NCBI GenBank assembly: GCA_023897205.1
Contig: JAHWDD010000001.1
Location: 4,464,001 to 4,528,000, forward strand
Reading direction: 5' to 3'
Source of the DNA: Exophiala sp. HKRS030
Taxonomy: Eukaryota; Ascomycota; Eurotiomycetes; Chaetothyriales; Herpotrichiellaceae
Length of the DNA stretch: 64,000 nt
The translations under genes and the position numbers were made by a program. The notes under the pieces were generated by a model. That model made no database searches and was not told the DNA's origin. It worked only from the letters and a program-made list of their open reading frames with translations. Positions 20,146 to 31,144 of the stretch are shown here, in pieces. Each line of letters starts with the position of its first letter. Positions within the stretch are counted from its first letter, which is position 1.

Positions 20146-22428
20146 CTATCCTCGATTCCCTCGTTTTCCTCCTTTCTTTTGCCTGGCAGCATGCGCCTTC
20201 AGAATCTTGCGATGCTCGACCAAACTTCTCTTGCCCTTGGACTTGGCCTTGCCCAAAGTCATCAAGAAATTCTTCTTCCGAGCCTTCTCCTTGTTGGTCG
20301 TACTTTTACCCTCGCTCTCTTTCCTCTCCTTCTTCCGAGCAGCTTTAGACTTGTGATCCTCCCGATCCGCCTTGTGCTCTTCGAGGAGAGCCAACTTCTG
20401 GGCTCGAGTCGCTTTACCTCGCGACAAGGATGCCAGACCTTCAATCTCTGCAGCCGTCAGAGGATCATCAATATGTCGTTGGGCATTCGTCTGCTCCGCT
20501 CGTGCACTGTGGTGCGACTTGTGGTTCTTCATCAACGATGACACAGATGAGGTAGTCCTCAATTCCTGCAATTTTGCCAGGTCCGCAGGCGTGAGGATCC
20601 GGGTAGTGGCCAGATTCGATTTCGACTTCTCCGAAGCCTCCACGCCATCCGCCTTGTCTTCATCTTCGGCCCCATTCTCTTTGTCGTCGCTGGTCGAGAC
20701 TTTGGCATCAAATCGTACCTTCTTACTCGAAGGCTTTTCATCTTCGCTGTCGCTGATGTTGATTTCGTCGTCACTCTCAACATTGATCCACCCACCCGAA
20801 TCATCGCTATCGTCTTCTTGCACGTCCCAGGCATTCCAATCTTCTTCATCTTCGTCCTCCTCCTCATCCTCTCCATCCGCGGGAAGACCCTTCTCCAGCC
20901 GTTTCCGCTGTTTCTCTTCTTCTTTCCACTTCTCTAATAGTTCTAGACCTTCAATCTCACCGACCATTTCCTCACCAAATCGTTGTTGTTTCTGATCACC
21001 AGATCGGAGGCCAAGTGAAGCATCCTTTCCTCGATCACGCTTCTTCAGCATCTCTGCCCCAACTTGCCGGTACAAGCCCAGTAGTCCTTTGGCTGCCATC
21101 ATGACACCCTTGTCCTTGCTCTTCCTGTACATGACCAAGTCTTGGAGCAGAGTGTCATTCATCGCCAACGGCTGCCGTACGCAAATTTCACGGATCGCAT
21201 TCAGGCCCGCTGCTGCAACCTCCCCGGCTGCGGCTTCTGACACAAACTCGTTCGCAATCTTCTGCACAAGAGGCTCCAGCACATCAGGTGGCACAAGGTT
21301 ATGTGTCGACTGTGCCAGACTTGCCAGGAAACTCGTCACGCTTGGCTGACGCGGTGTCAAGTACTTCAAAAAGTAACTGTAGAAACTGAGAACGGTCAAC
21401 TTGTGCAACCCGATCAATCTCGATACAAGCTGCAGCACCAACAACTTTTGCTCGAGATTGAGCCTCGATTTGGCCGCTTGCAGGTGCTTCGTGAACAGCG
21501 TTTCCGCGAATCCCTGAGGGTCATGTAACAGGTGCAGTGCCGAAAAGTTCAACGGATGCGGTTGACCCTTTTTCTTCTCCTTCCTCCGCACTGTAGCGGC
21601 AGCCTTCTCGAGCCTCCGTTCTGCCTTTTTACTCTTCTTGTTGACCCCGATCTGATGCCGTAACCGACCCATATCCACCGCCTCGTCGTCCGAGCTCTCG
21701 TCCTCGAGTTCTTCCCGCTCCTTGTCGCCTCCCAAGAAGAAGCGCACACCGCCGACGACGCATTTCTCGTTATCACTGACCGCCGCCTCTTTCATAATTT
21801 CCACGGCCTTCGCATCCGTCCATATCTGTCTCTTCCACATCTCCCTCGTGATCTTGATGGCCCAGAGCGCTTTGGGACTCGTCCTGTCCTCCGTGACGAG
21901 ATTATGCAGCGTCGTCTGCACGCTCTTGTTCAACTTGTGATTTGTCGTCTTTGCGTTCGCACCACGCAAATCACTGATGATTTTCTGAAACAGCAGCGCC
22001 CGTAGACTCTTGCTCGGAGTGGATATGAGGATCGGGAAGAAGCACTGTAGCAGTGTCAGGGAGTCTATGATCTCTTTCTTCCGCAGCAACACGAGGCTGC
22101 CCAAGATCTTCTCGCGCAGTTCGGGCTCGAGGCTCGCATGGTGCGTGGATAGGATCTCGATCAGTTGACCGGGAAAGTCTTTCGTCTCGATCTTGTAGCA
22201 GTCCGACACGTGGGCGACGAACTCGATCAGGTCTCGAAAGGAAATGACGCCCGTGTTGTCGGAGGCCGCGGTGGGCGCCTGCATGAAGATCTGCCGTTGA
22301 TTCTCATACTGGATGTACTGGTGGGAGAAGTCGGTGTGGTAAGATCGAGGGTCGCGCTTGATTTTGTTTTGTAGATTCGCGAGGTCGGCGTCGACCTTTT
22401 CAAGGGCGCCCAACTTACGTTTCACCAT
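20146..22428 (-). CDS. SDA1: SDA1, 60S ribosome biogenesis factor
   Basis: Single exon, 760 residues, almost the same length as yeast Sda1 (767). The N-terminal block LQNKIKRDPRSYHTDFSHQYIQYENQRQIFM (about 18-50, here cited by its two halves) is the hallmark of the family, followed by FRDLIEFVAHVSDCY and HHASLEPELREKILGSLVLL and by a helical-repeat core to about residue 470. The C-terminal third is highly acidic (EDEEEDEDEEDWNAWD), then strongly basic Lys/Arg-rich, ending in a nucleolar-type basic tail. Sda1 is needed for late nuclear maturation and export of pre-60S particles; yeast mutants also disturb actin and the G1 transition. The gene appears intact and should be essential. Confidence 0.95.
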   Translation of the reverse strand: MVKRKLGALEKVDADLANLQNKIKRDPRSYHTDFSHQYIQYENQRQIFMQAPTAASDNTGVISFRDLIEFVAHVSDCYKIETKDFPGQLIEILSTHHASLEPELREKILGSLVLLRKKEIIDSLTLLQCFFPILISTPSKSLRALLFQKIISDLRGANAKTTNHKLNKSVQTTLHNLVTEDRTSPKALWAIKITREMWKRQIWTDAKAVEIMKEAAVSDNEKCVVGGVRFFLGGDKEREELEDESSDDEAVDMGRLRHQIGVNKKSKKAERRLEKAAATVRRKEKKKGQPHPLNFSALHLLHDPQGFAETLFTKHLQAAKSRLNLEQKLLVLQLVSRLIGLHKLTVLSFYSYFLKYLTPRQPSVTSFLASLAQSTHNLVPPDVLEPLVQKIANEFVSEAAAGEVAAAGLNAIREICVRQPLAMNDTLLQDLVMYRKSKDKGVMMAAKGLLGLYRQVGAEMLKKRDRGKDASLGLRSGDQKQQRFGEEMVGEIEGLELLEKWKEEEKQRKRLEKGLPADGEDEEEDEDEEDWNAWDVQEDDSDDSGGWINVESDDEINISDSEDEKPSSKKVRFDAKVSTSDDKENGAEDEDKADGVEASEKSKSNLATTRILTPADLAKLQELRTTSSVSSLMKNHKSHHSARAEQTNAQRHIDDPLTAAEIEGLASLSRGKATRAQKLALLEEHKADREDHKSKAARKKERKESEGKSTTNKEKARKKNFLMTLGKAKSKGKRSLVEHRKILKAHAARQKKGGKRGNRG

Positions 22429-23076
22429 TTTCCTCCCAGTATCGATGAGTTTGGGGAGGTCGTAAGTTGTGGCAGGTTGTCGTCGAAACTACTATTCATT
22501 GACCGCAGGCGAAACTTCTGAACTTTTTTTTGCCCGGAGTTGATCTTATCTTATCACTAGCCCGAGTTAGATCTCAGCCTTGTGCATTCATAGGGCCGCC
22601 GGCTGGAACTCGGGCGCCCGCCTCGCAGTGAACTGTTGAAAACTGTACTCTGTCAGTGAGGTAAATGTACAACCTAATACCGCTTTTAAGAGACAACGTT
22701 GATCCAAAGCATCAGTTTCTATATAGTAAGTTGTACAGATCATGTTCGTCTTGTCCACATGTGTAAATGTGTGGCGAAACCAATTCTACATATAACGCCA
22801 GTTCGTAGATTCTACGTAGTACGTCTCCTATGATTACAGCAGTAAATAACGATATGGAGAAGGGAGCGTCTGAGAGTACGAGGAGGGGTACCATGGTTGT
22901 CAACAAGAGCAAGCATTTTGCGTGCTTCCCCGTCCGAGTCTTACACACAGCCTCCCCAGACAATAAACTAGCATTATGGTGAATGGTGCTAAAACCCATA
23001 CGATGTCAGTAATATGACCATCACCATCCAGACCAGGACGATGGCAAACATGTCTCAAGCGTCATGAGCTGTTGGA
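22429..23076. promoter_or_regulatory. SDA1 upstream region
   Basis: 648 bp between the SDA1 start and the stop of the next minus-strand gene. A 95-codon frame at 22712-22999 on the minus strand with one hydrophobic stretch is possible but unsupported. Confidence 0.4.
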
Positions 23077-24837
23077 TTAAGATAGGTCGCTGCTATTCAT
23101 CTCTGTCATATGACCAAGGCCTCCAATTGTTTCACCGATCTGTTTTCGCAGATCAATATCGTCTTCACGCTCATCTAGCCAGATGTAATCGTGAACTAAC
23201 TGTGTTCTTTGAGAATTGGGAATAGGAGTAAATCTGCTAAGTTGTACTGCCAAACGTTCCCGACCGCCTGACAGTTGTCGATTGAATACACTGGTATGTG
23301 TGTAGCGGCGATGTTCTGGTGGCCATACCCCGACTTCGGAAGTTTCCATCTCCACAGAGGTGTAAAGCCTGTCTCGACCTTCCTCCTTCAGAATAACCCT
23401 CTCTGCAACTCGGTCTGGAGTGATGAATGCCCATCGGCTCGTCGGTTGTGGAGCTACACGCATCAATTCGAGCGCTTTTCTCCTGAGCACCGGGTCTCGG
23501 CACTTCATGGAACAGAAATACAGCGGTGGGACGCAACCCGGATCAAGCTTGAGAGTCTGCTGGTCTGTGGTAGATTTCGCCGCGCAATGTAGATAGACTT
23601 CCGCGTGGTGAACGATGTCGAGGAAATGCTCCCTGTATTGGTCGTAAGTCGCTTCCAGGCGGCTTGAGCATGTAGCCAAAGAGACGTAACAGACCGCCCA
23701 ATACATCGAAATGTATGAGTGCATCCATCCGGCTTCGGGATCAGGCGTTGGGCTCCAATCTCGTTGAAAGATGGTCTTCCAATTCAAAAGCTTCTCCAAC
23801 AAAGCCCTTCTTGTCAACACAAATCTCTGAAGTCCTGGGTCGTTGGGATCATCTTCCGGGACCAATTCAGCAACTCGAATGACCTCGTAGCAATGGTATA
23901 CTAGACTGTGGAACTGGACTCTAGCTTCGTTCAGTGCTGGTAGCCTTGACAACGCCATCTGTAGGGCCGAACTTGATTGTACATTCGCAATCCATTCAGC
24001 TGGCAAGACCGTGCCGAGCGTGGCCATGAGGACCGCTTTTCGTAAGACAAAAGGCCCGACCACCTGCTGGATAGCGAGACTTGTTGGTGAAGCCCGCTGC
24101 TGTGAAAGTATTTGGATCAATATTCGACAGCCCCGTTCGACCAAATCTCTCCCAGTCTTAATGTTTCTCTGTTGAAATTCCACAGTGGCGAATAGCACAC
24201 AACTCAGCAGAGCAATAGAGTCATCCATGTCGTCTCTTTCAGCGAGGTCTCGCACGTGGGTAATAGCCTTGTTATAGAACTGCAGCGCATGGCGATGTTG
24301 GTGATTGGTGATTACTGGAGCCGAGACGGCATCGAAGACTGTCGTCAGTGAGCCATAAGGGACATGCTCAAGCAATGAGCTGATGCAAACTACCATGTTC
24401 CAGACGAACTCATGGCTGCGAGCGAACCGCGGTACCAGGTCTTTCCAGAAGCCGGTATCCGAAGCGCCTGCGAAAATGGGCGCAGCTCGATCGAGAAAGT
24501 AGTTGAACGCTCGACGCTCATACTCATTATGACCGGGTATTACGAGCGAGACTTCTGGCAGTATGATGGAAGTGTCCGATCGGTCTTTTGGGCGATCCTG
24601 AATGAAGCGGAATTGCTTTACAACAGGGCCTTCACATCGTCTCCCAGACTCAATACATCTCCGACAAGAAGGTCTTGTTTCATCGCACTTTATTCGCCGA
24701 ACTCTGGCAAGATTTCAGCTCAGAGATAGGAAGCAGAGAGTGAGAACATGAACCTACTTGCAAGATAAACATCCATTGCGAGATTTCTGGTGACCAGCAC
24801 GCCGCAGTCGTAATTGTTCATTATGCTGTACAGTCAT
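23077..24837 (-). CDS. Zn2Cys6 transcription factor
   Basis: Two exons: 24837-24758 and 24703-23077, with a 54-nt intron (donor GTAGGT, acceptor TTGCCAG), 568 residues. The intron splits the DNA-binding domain. Joined, the protein begins with a short basic leader (RRAGHQKSRNG) and then the six cysteines of the binuclear zinc cluster: CLSCK across the junction, then IKCDETRPSCRRC and SGRRCEG (about 23-50). The rest is the usual helical middle-homology region of fungal regulators, including ERRAFNYFLDRAAPIFAG and FWKDLVPRFARS before residue 135. No target can be inferred; the closest non-housekeeping genes are a small membrane protein and, 3 kb beyond, a permease. Confidence 0.88.
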
Positions 24838-25767
24838 TGGCCTGACCTGGGAAAAATATATGAAATGGAGATGTATATCACCAATCTGGGTGGAATGGTC
24901 ACCCGCCCCTAACACGGGACCCGGTTATCTTAGGAATTCTTCAGGCGTAGATGCAACAGGACAGGGATGCTGACAGTTCGACCGGCGAGCTCTGCCAACA
25001 TAGAAAATTACTTCAGAGGTGTTCCTGCCAAGAGCCTCAGGGATTGCTACAGTGTCCTGCATCAATCATAAGGCGAAATGCTGATTCGATCCTGCAAGGA
25101 CGGAGTAAAGTTGGGAGGACTTGTGAACAAGTCAAATTTGCTGGGAGTTGTATGGTATGTGGAGCTTGTCGCCAGTCAAGGATGTTCCTCATTGGGCGTG
25201 TCGTGTTGCTGGCCATTTTGGGCTTAGTGGGAGGATAATCTTGGAAGGACACTAGCCATTTGCGGAATAGACGGCCGATAGTCGAGGGTGTTCGAGCCGC
25301 TGTAACAACGACAAGCATTGTTCCGTACTCCGTAGTTGATGTACCTGAAGGAAATGCTTGACGACGAGAGGACAGGATGTGCTTCGAAATCAAGTGACAC
25401 ATGGGTCTCAGGATTGCTTGTCGTGTGGGTCGGAATTGCCTTAACAAAAATGGACGTGAATACGAGGAAGTCGCATGGAGGGCATCACTACCATAAATGT
25501 CTTCGTGCCGTCAAAGCACGCTGCCACATTCAACCTCTTGTTACTGTTGCATCTACTTACGGTCTTCGCGTGTGGTTTGTTTCTACGCTTGTCTTGCATG
25601 ACCTACTGATATCGTTCTCGTTATTTTACCTCAACATATATTTCACACTCGTTTCAAGAATTTCTGCGCACGCGGCGCGCATTGTCTACTTCGCCAGCTG
25701 AAAACAAAGCAGCCTCAAACGCCCACATTTCCGGTTCAGAACCAACGACCATAATCCCAGTCCAAAC
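24838..25767. promoter_or_regulatory. divergent promoter region with TACTCCGTA
   Basis: 930 bp between the Zn2Cys6 gene and the small membrane-protein gene. It holds TACTCCGTA at 25326-25334 (reverse complement of the recurrent 9-mer). No coding frame supported. Confidence 0.4.
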
Positions 25768-25998
25768 ATGGGGTTACCAGATACAGTGGTGGTGCTTCTA
25801 GTCATCATAGGGGCCGCCTTCTCGGTCTGTATGGGTTATGCAGTCCATAGGACTTTTGCAAAATCCTTTTTTGGAGACGCTCCAACGTTCAATCACGGGC
25901 CATCTCAACAAGAATACATGAGAGAAGTGAGAAGCAGAAACCAGATGATGGCATTTTCCGACGCCAGGCCTCCAAGATATCCTCCCCCAGAAGTCTAA
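25768..25998 (+). CDS. small single-pass membrane protein, unknown
   Basis: 76 residues, ATG at 25768 in a good context (AAACATGG). Residues about 6-26 are one strong hydrophobic segment (VVVLLVIIGAAFSVCMGYAV), followed by a hydrophilic, probably cytosolic tail with HGPSQQEYMREVRSRNQ and a Pro-rich end. The sharp segment/tail organisation and lack of low complexity favour a real gene. I have a vague memory of similar short ascomycete proteins beginning MGLPDTV, but no function is known to me. It stands alone with about 0.9 kb of non-coding sequence on each side. Confidence 0.6.
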   Translation: MGLPDTVVVLLVIIGAAFSVCMGYAVHRTFAKSFFGDAPTFNHGPSQQEYMREVRSRNQMMAFSDARPPRYPPPEV

Positions 25999-26908
25999 GA
26001 CATCAACTTGGGTATACTGGAAGATCAATGATCGATGGAAGCACTCGTCAGACCACAATCCTGGATTACCGAAGGCAATCATATCTTGCAGCAACCTATG
26101 GCGGCTGAATGCTATGTGCTCCAACTCAGCCCAAGTTCTAGTTGAGTAGAATATTGGAGGAGACAAAAAATGCAGAAAAAAGTCAAACCTAGTCATATTG
26201 CGTCGGTGTTGGCAGGTCAAATGGCGTTTCAAGAAGTCAGTTCACAAGAATGACCCCATTCGCTTATGGCGCAGGGGCAAAAGCAAATGATCGTCGGTGT
26301 CGGGTTGAATGATAAACGATGGTGTGTATGTCTTTTAGCGCATGATGGACATGGTAAACGCGGGCGTCATCATCATCTCAGGCGTTGGGTTAGAGGGATA
26401 CAATTTTGGTCACCTGCACGTCGTTGTAACAAACGGTTCCAGATTGTAGTGCCACCACACATGGTACTCTGGACGGCTAGTAATAGTTGATACGTCCCAA
26501 AAATTCACATTGTTCAGGGAGTAGCCCAGAGACATCTCGTGCGGCATTCTTTCGATCCAAGTAACTCACAGGCCTTACCTTTTGCTAAGAGCACGATTGA
26601 AATCGCACGATAAAATGCAGCCAACACTCGAAGTTGGTTGAGGAAATTCAGATCCAGAAAATATAAAACATGGGAGGAAAATTTGCCGAGAAAGGCTTGG
26701 ATTGTGTTAATGTTCATTTTTTTTGGCACATCACCATGTTGCAAAGCGCTGCCATCTGGTTGACCCAGCCGAAATCATAACCGACCGGAGGCGACACTGC
26801 GTAATATCTGTAAAATAGGTAACACCACCTATCTTCTCTGCATAGGTTGCCATAAAAGCAAATCCGCCCAGTGCTTCTGTCCGTAAACCCCGAAATCTGA
26901 TGAAACCT
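25999..26908. other. intergenic, convergent 3' ends
   Basis: 910 bp between the small membrane-protein gene and ribosomal protein uS7. Frames here are short or overlap randomly; nothing recognised. Confidence 0.4.
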
Positions 26909-27669
26909 TTATCGGTTGCTCTTGGCCACACGCTCCAATTCGTCCTTCTTCTTAATGGCGTAGGAGTTGCTGCTTCCCTTAGCAGCGTTGATCAATTCTT
27001 CAGCAAGGCACTCTGCGATGCTCTTGACGTTTCGGAAAGAAGCCTCACGGGCACCAATGGTGAGCAGAGCGATGGCCTGGTTGACACGGCGAAGAGGAGA
27101 AACATCGACGGCTTGTCTTCGAACGGTACCGGCACTTCCAATTCTGGTGCTGTCTTCTCGGGGACCGCAGTTGACAATGGCGTCAACGGCAATTTGGATG
27201 GGGTTCTGATCGGTCATGATGTGAATCTGTATCATCGGTCAGACAATTTCTCAACGCTGTGCACATCCATTGACACATACGATCTCAAAAGCATGTGCGA
27301 CGATTCTGATAGCCATGAGCTTCTTGCCGTTGTTGCGGCCGTTCATCATCAGGGAGTTTGTCAATCGCTCGATGATCGGGCACTGAGCCTTTCGGAATCG
27401 CTTCGCGGCATATCGACCAGCAGAGTGAGGAAGGTAGACGGGAGCTCGGATTTGGATGTAGTCGCTACAAATAATGTATTAGCACTCCCTCCAGTGATTC
27501 TTCGATCGGCGCGTGTTCCCTACGTCAAGGAGATATCTCTGACTTCAACATCGCTGTAATCCCACTTGTTGAAGAGACGGATGCTGCCCAGCTCAGCAGT
27601 AACATCCTTGGGAAGGACTTGGTAGCCCGAGACGGGGTTTTCGACTTCGACTTCTCCGGAATCAGACAT
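26909..27669 (-). CDS. RPS5: 40S ribosomal protein S5 (uS7)
   Basis: Three coding exons: 27669-27524, 27464-27281 and 27226-26909; 215 residues. Introns are 59 and 54 nt with donors GTAGGG and GTATGT and acceptors TTGTAG and ATACAG. The spliced protein is an unmistakable eukaryotic uS7: [93 protein letters not shown] and the end [10 protein letters not shown]. uS7 sits in the head of the small subunit near the exit site and contacts mRNA and tRNA. The first intron donor GTAGGG is weaker than consensus. A probable further intron lies in the 5' UTR. Confidence 0.97.
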
Positions 27670-28155
27670 CTTGAGTTGTCGAGATCTAGTGGTCGTTAGA
27701 AGGTGACTACAGGGAGTGAAAGCCAGGCGACAGGAGAATCGTGGCCTTGCGTTTGTGTGGTGCAATACACTTACTGTGTTGGCTGTCGAAAACTTGAAAC
27801 TGGAACTTCGTGAGGCTGCGATAGTGGTTGCCAAATTTCGATGTGTGGTGCAGGATTGCCAAGATTGAAAAACGCCAAGTCGTGTATCACGTGCCCGAAC
27901 CGACTTCCGATGTTCTGCCGGGCTTCACAGGACTAGCCTAGGCAAAGCCTTACCAATACATTCATGTCAGTGCTTTCTTTTCAATATGTTTGTTCACAGC
28001 AGCTATTCATATTTGCTTTGAACTATTAGTGTATGATAATGCGGTGAGAGTCTACTCAATCACAGGTACAGCAATCAAAGCCAATTAATCCCTCCATGTG
28101 CTATGCGCAGGACAACGCGCACAATGGAGGCTTTCGCCAGTCTAATACTACTACA
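27670..28155. promoter_or_regulatory. uS7 promoter and permease 3' flank
   Basis: 486 bp between the uS7 start codon and the stop of the permease; includes the leader intron described separately. No other element recognised. Confidence 0.4.
27686..27774 (-). other. probable 5'-UTR intron of the uS7 gene
   Basis: On the minus strand a perfect donor GTAAGT starts at 27774. A TTCTAAC branch-like site and the acceptor CACTAG end at 27686, 16 nt before the start codon. 5'-UTR introns are common in ribosomal-protein genes. Unspliced, this leader would hold other start codons and frames. Confidence 0.6.
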
Positions 28156-30253
28156 TCACACACTTGCTCTCTTCGTGGTGCTAGCTCTCCTTACTTGCTC
28201 AATCTCAGTGTTGATTCCTCCAGTGGTCTTTGGTCCAACATAGCGGCTCTCGCCAATGAACCACCAAATGGTCACCAGAACCGTCAAACCTCCCCAAATC
28301 AAGCATGCATAATTCATGGATTGTGCAGTTGTTGGCAGGGCAAATGGGAAGCAGTAAATAACGAACCATACCATCAAATACCCACAAGCGATGAAGTTGA
28401 GGGCAAAGCCGATCTTCTTCAACTGGAAAGGACCGAATTGAATATTTTTACGGCCTGTCAGCAAGTGTGGCAAGATTGCTGCAATGTATCTGAGTTCTGT
28501 CAGCAGTGTCACTTCTCTGAATATGAATATTCACTTACGAGGAGCTACTCATCAGCACGAAACTTCCGACAAATGCATTGAAGGCTGTTGTACTGCCAAC
28601 GTAGATGCTAGCCAAACGGTGAGTCTGAGTTTCGACCATCAAAAAGAGGAGCTTACCATCCCAGGATAGTTGCAATACAGCCACAGGTCAGAGTTGCAAT
28701 GAGAGGCATCCCCAGCCGCGGAGCCACCTTGCCCAGATGGTGAGGGAAAGGTGTTGCTCCATCCCGTGCGAGCGCCCACAGCGTCCGGCCAGCCGTGATA
28801 TATACGCCTACCATGCATACTCCCACACAGAAGAGGAGTAGACAGAGCAGACCGATTGCACCACTAGCTGACCCAGTCGCCTGTCGATAGATCTCCGCAA
28901 TGGGAAAGGCTGAGTCGAATAGAGCATCATAATCGCTGATGGCATACATCTACAACATGGTTAGAAAGCCGTTTCCAACTGCTTTGAGCTGAACCGGAGC
29001 ATGATGAAGAATGAGAGACTTGCGATTGCAATGATATAGCACAACCCGGTGAAAAATCCGATTGCCATCTGGGTCCCGATCGCGATAGGAACATTCTTGC
29101 CCGGGTTAGGGACTTCCTCGGCAATGTGGCTGACGAGCAAGTGTCAGACTCATAGACGGTAACCGTCGCATATGTTTATGGGTGCTTACCTGACAGCATC
29201 TGGAGTTCCGACTGCATATGCTCCGTTCAACATACCGGCCACGAAGACAAAACTGCTGATGTCAGAACACTCCCAGATCTTGCAGATCTGTCTGCATATA
29301 ACTCACCCATTGGGATATCCGATGTCTGCAGTCCAGTCCTTCCATACAAAACTTGATGTCGCATGTGGCGGACGTCCATCTGAGCCAGGCATGGCCGCAC
29401 TATGACAGTTAGCACAGAATGTGGCGTCGACGAAGTCATGACTCACACTACGACGATTGTAATGAAAAATCCGGAGAGAATGAGGACTATCCCCAGAGTA
29501 TTCAAATGCGGCATTCCACTGTTGAACAGACAGACGCATGCGCAAGCAATCCAAGTCGCGATCTTCACAGAGGTCAGCATGTCTGCGAACTTCCATGGAC
29601 TGTCTAACAGCTAGAAGGCCGTGGAACTTACGAGGTAGGTGACGAAGACATGCCATTGCTTGGCCTCAAAGCCACTGTGAGTGACACCATACATCTGGAC
29701 GATCGTGTTTGCTGCACTGCATTAGTTGCTGGCATGTTGCACCTTCACAGAAACCGACCGAAGATGAAGCTCATGGAGGCACATCCAAACACCCAAGCCA
29801 GCCAGTTCCAGTACCCAGCATAGAACCTGTGACAATGTTAGCCAAAGCTGTGGTATTTGAAGGACCACAAAGAATATCTTACCCGATTACACGACCCCAT
29901 CTCTTCCCTGGTGTCACTGATGCCCAATGGTATATGCCGCCACTGGAAGGGATGGCCGATGCCAATTCAGCTATCGAAGCCGCAACAATCCAGTAGAACA
30001 CCGAGACAGCGATGAACTCATAGATGACACCAGGAGGACCTCCATTGAAGATTGCAACCAGGATCGAACCTCCCACAGCGGGCCATACATTGCCAACCAC
30101 TAAGCCGACACCGGCTGCAGAAAGCAGATTGAAGTTACGGTCGAGTTCTTGGACGTGACCCGATGCGTTGATTAGATCCGAGACTTCACCGTCCACTGTT
30201 GGGATGATTGCGTCCTCCGGCGCAGTACTGGGACTTTTTTCTGTTCTGCCCAT
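28156..30253 (-). CDS. APC-family amino acid/amine permease
   Basis: Ten exons, 530 residues: 30253-29883, 29826-29759, 29711-29632, 29562-29447, 29399-29307, 29252-29190, 29129-29024, 28949-28657, 28607-28539, 28489-28156. All nine introns are 47-74 nt and phases agree throughout. The protein has about 12 hydrophobic segments after a 45-residue hydrophilic N-terminus. Family blocks include NVWPAVGGSILVAIFNGGP, SAIPSSGGIYHWASV, SHIAEEVPNPGKNVP, YRQATGSASGAIGLL and GRTLWALARDGATPFP. This places it in the eukaryotic amino acid/choline transporter group of the APC superfamily (GABA and choline permeases). Substrate is not predictable. One intron (29023-28950) appears to use a GC donor. It is divergently arranged with the dehydrogenase-deacetylase fusion. 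Confidence 0.88.
28950..29023 (-). other. probable GC-AG intron in the permease gene
   Basis: The only donor here that keeps phase and joins the transmembrane block YIIAI to MYAISDYDAL is GCAAGT at 29023; the acceptor is TTGTAG, with a TTCTAAC branch site near 28963. GC donors with this extended consensus are a known minor class. Confidence 0.6.
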
Positions 30254-31144
30254 GGCGATCCGATATCGAAGACGAGGAGACAATTAGGGACGGTAGGCAA
30301 TTCGAGGTATAGGAGCAAGGGGCCGTTGAAGGCGTAATATACAGTAAAGACGATACTCTAAAGCACTGTACCCGACAGCGATATTGAACGAATCTGTGCT
30401 ACCAATGCCACTCTAAAGGACAAGGATCATTAACCAGCCTGCGACGAAGAAACGTGTGCCGCTGCTTCGTAGATATAACACCAGCCGACATCCTGCCTTC
30501 ATCGTAAGAAACGCCTAGAGGCCAATCTCCGAGCAAAGTCTCCCGTTGATTGGCAGAATTGCAACCGAAACACGAATAGACGTTGATAAGGAACAAAGAG
30601 CTGACAACAATCGACAAGTAAGAAAACGTCCTACATTCTGGTATGGACTATTTCGGATTCGTTCAACTAGCTCCAACGAGGCAGGAAGATAACAGGGCTC
30701 CATTTCTGGCCCAGGCGCTCGGTACTGTACTCGTCCCTGGGCATTCACGACTCGAAGCCCCAAATATGTACCCACGAGCGCCTATCTCCTTCGAGCGAAG
30801 TACCTAACTCACTGTGTCATACTTTCTAGCCCCGGTCAGACCACATGGCTTTGGCGCTTATCTTGAGATCAATATAAGCCGAACTATGGGTATAGCTGTC
30901 TCCAGAGCCTGTAGTGCCGCCAAAAGAAGTAACCGTGAAGGATTTCGTATTCAACCACGAGGTCAGAGTCGGGCCTTATGGCCCACTTCAGGCCCCTTCT
31001 CGAACATATTGGGGAATAGAAATATCAAAAAATATCGTTGGCGGATATGTCCGACGAACACGAGATCCCTCTAACTTGACTTCTTGAAGAGGGCCATAAT
31101 TCTGGGACTTGGACAGCCGCCGTTGTTGATCATCAGCCGTGGCA
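30254..31144. promoter_or_regulatory. shared divergent promoter: permease / dehydrogenase-deacetylase
   Basis: 891 bp between two divergent start codons. No coding frame is supported. The organisation suggests shared control of uptake and metabolism genes. I see no operator I can name. Confidence 0.5.

Noticed and set aside
20372..20995. Ser-rich plus-strand frame antisense to SDA1
   Set aside because: It is the complement of the acidic Glu/Asp repeat codons of SDA1.
22712..22999. 95-codon minus-strand frame upstream of SDA1
   Set aside because: It has an ATG and one hydrophobic stretch but no family resemblance; could be chance.
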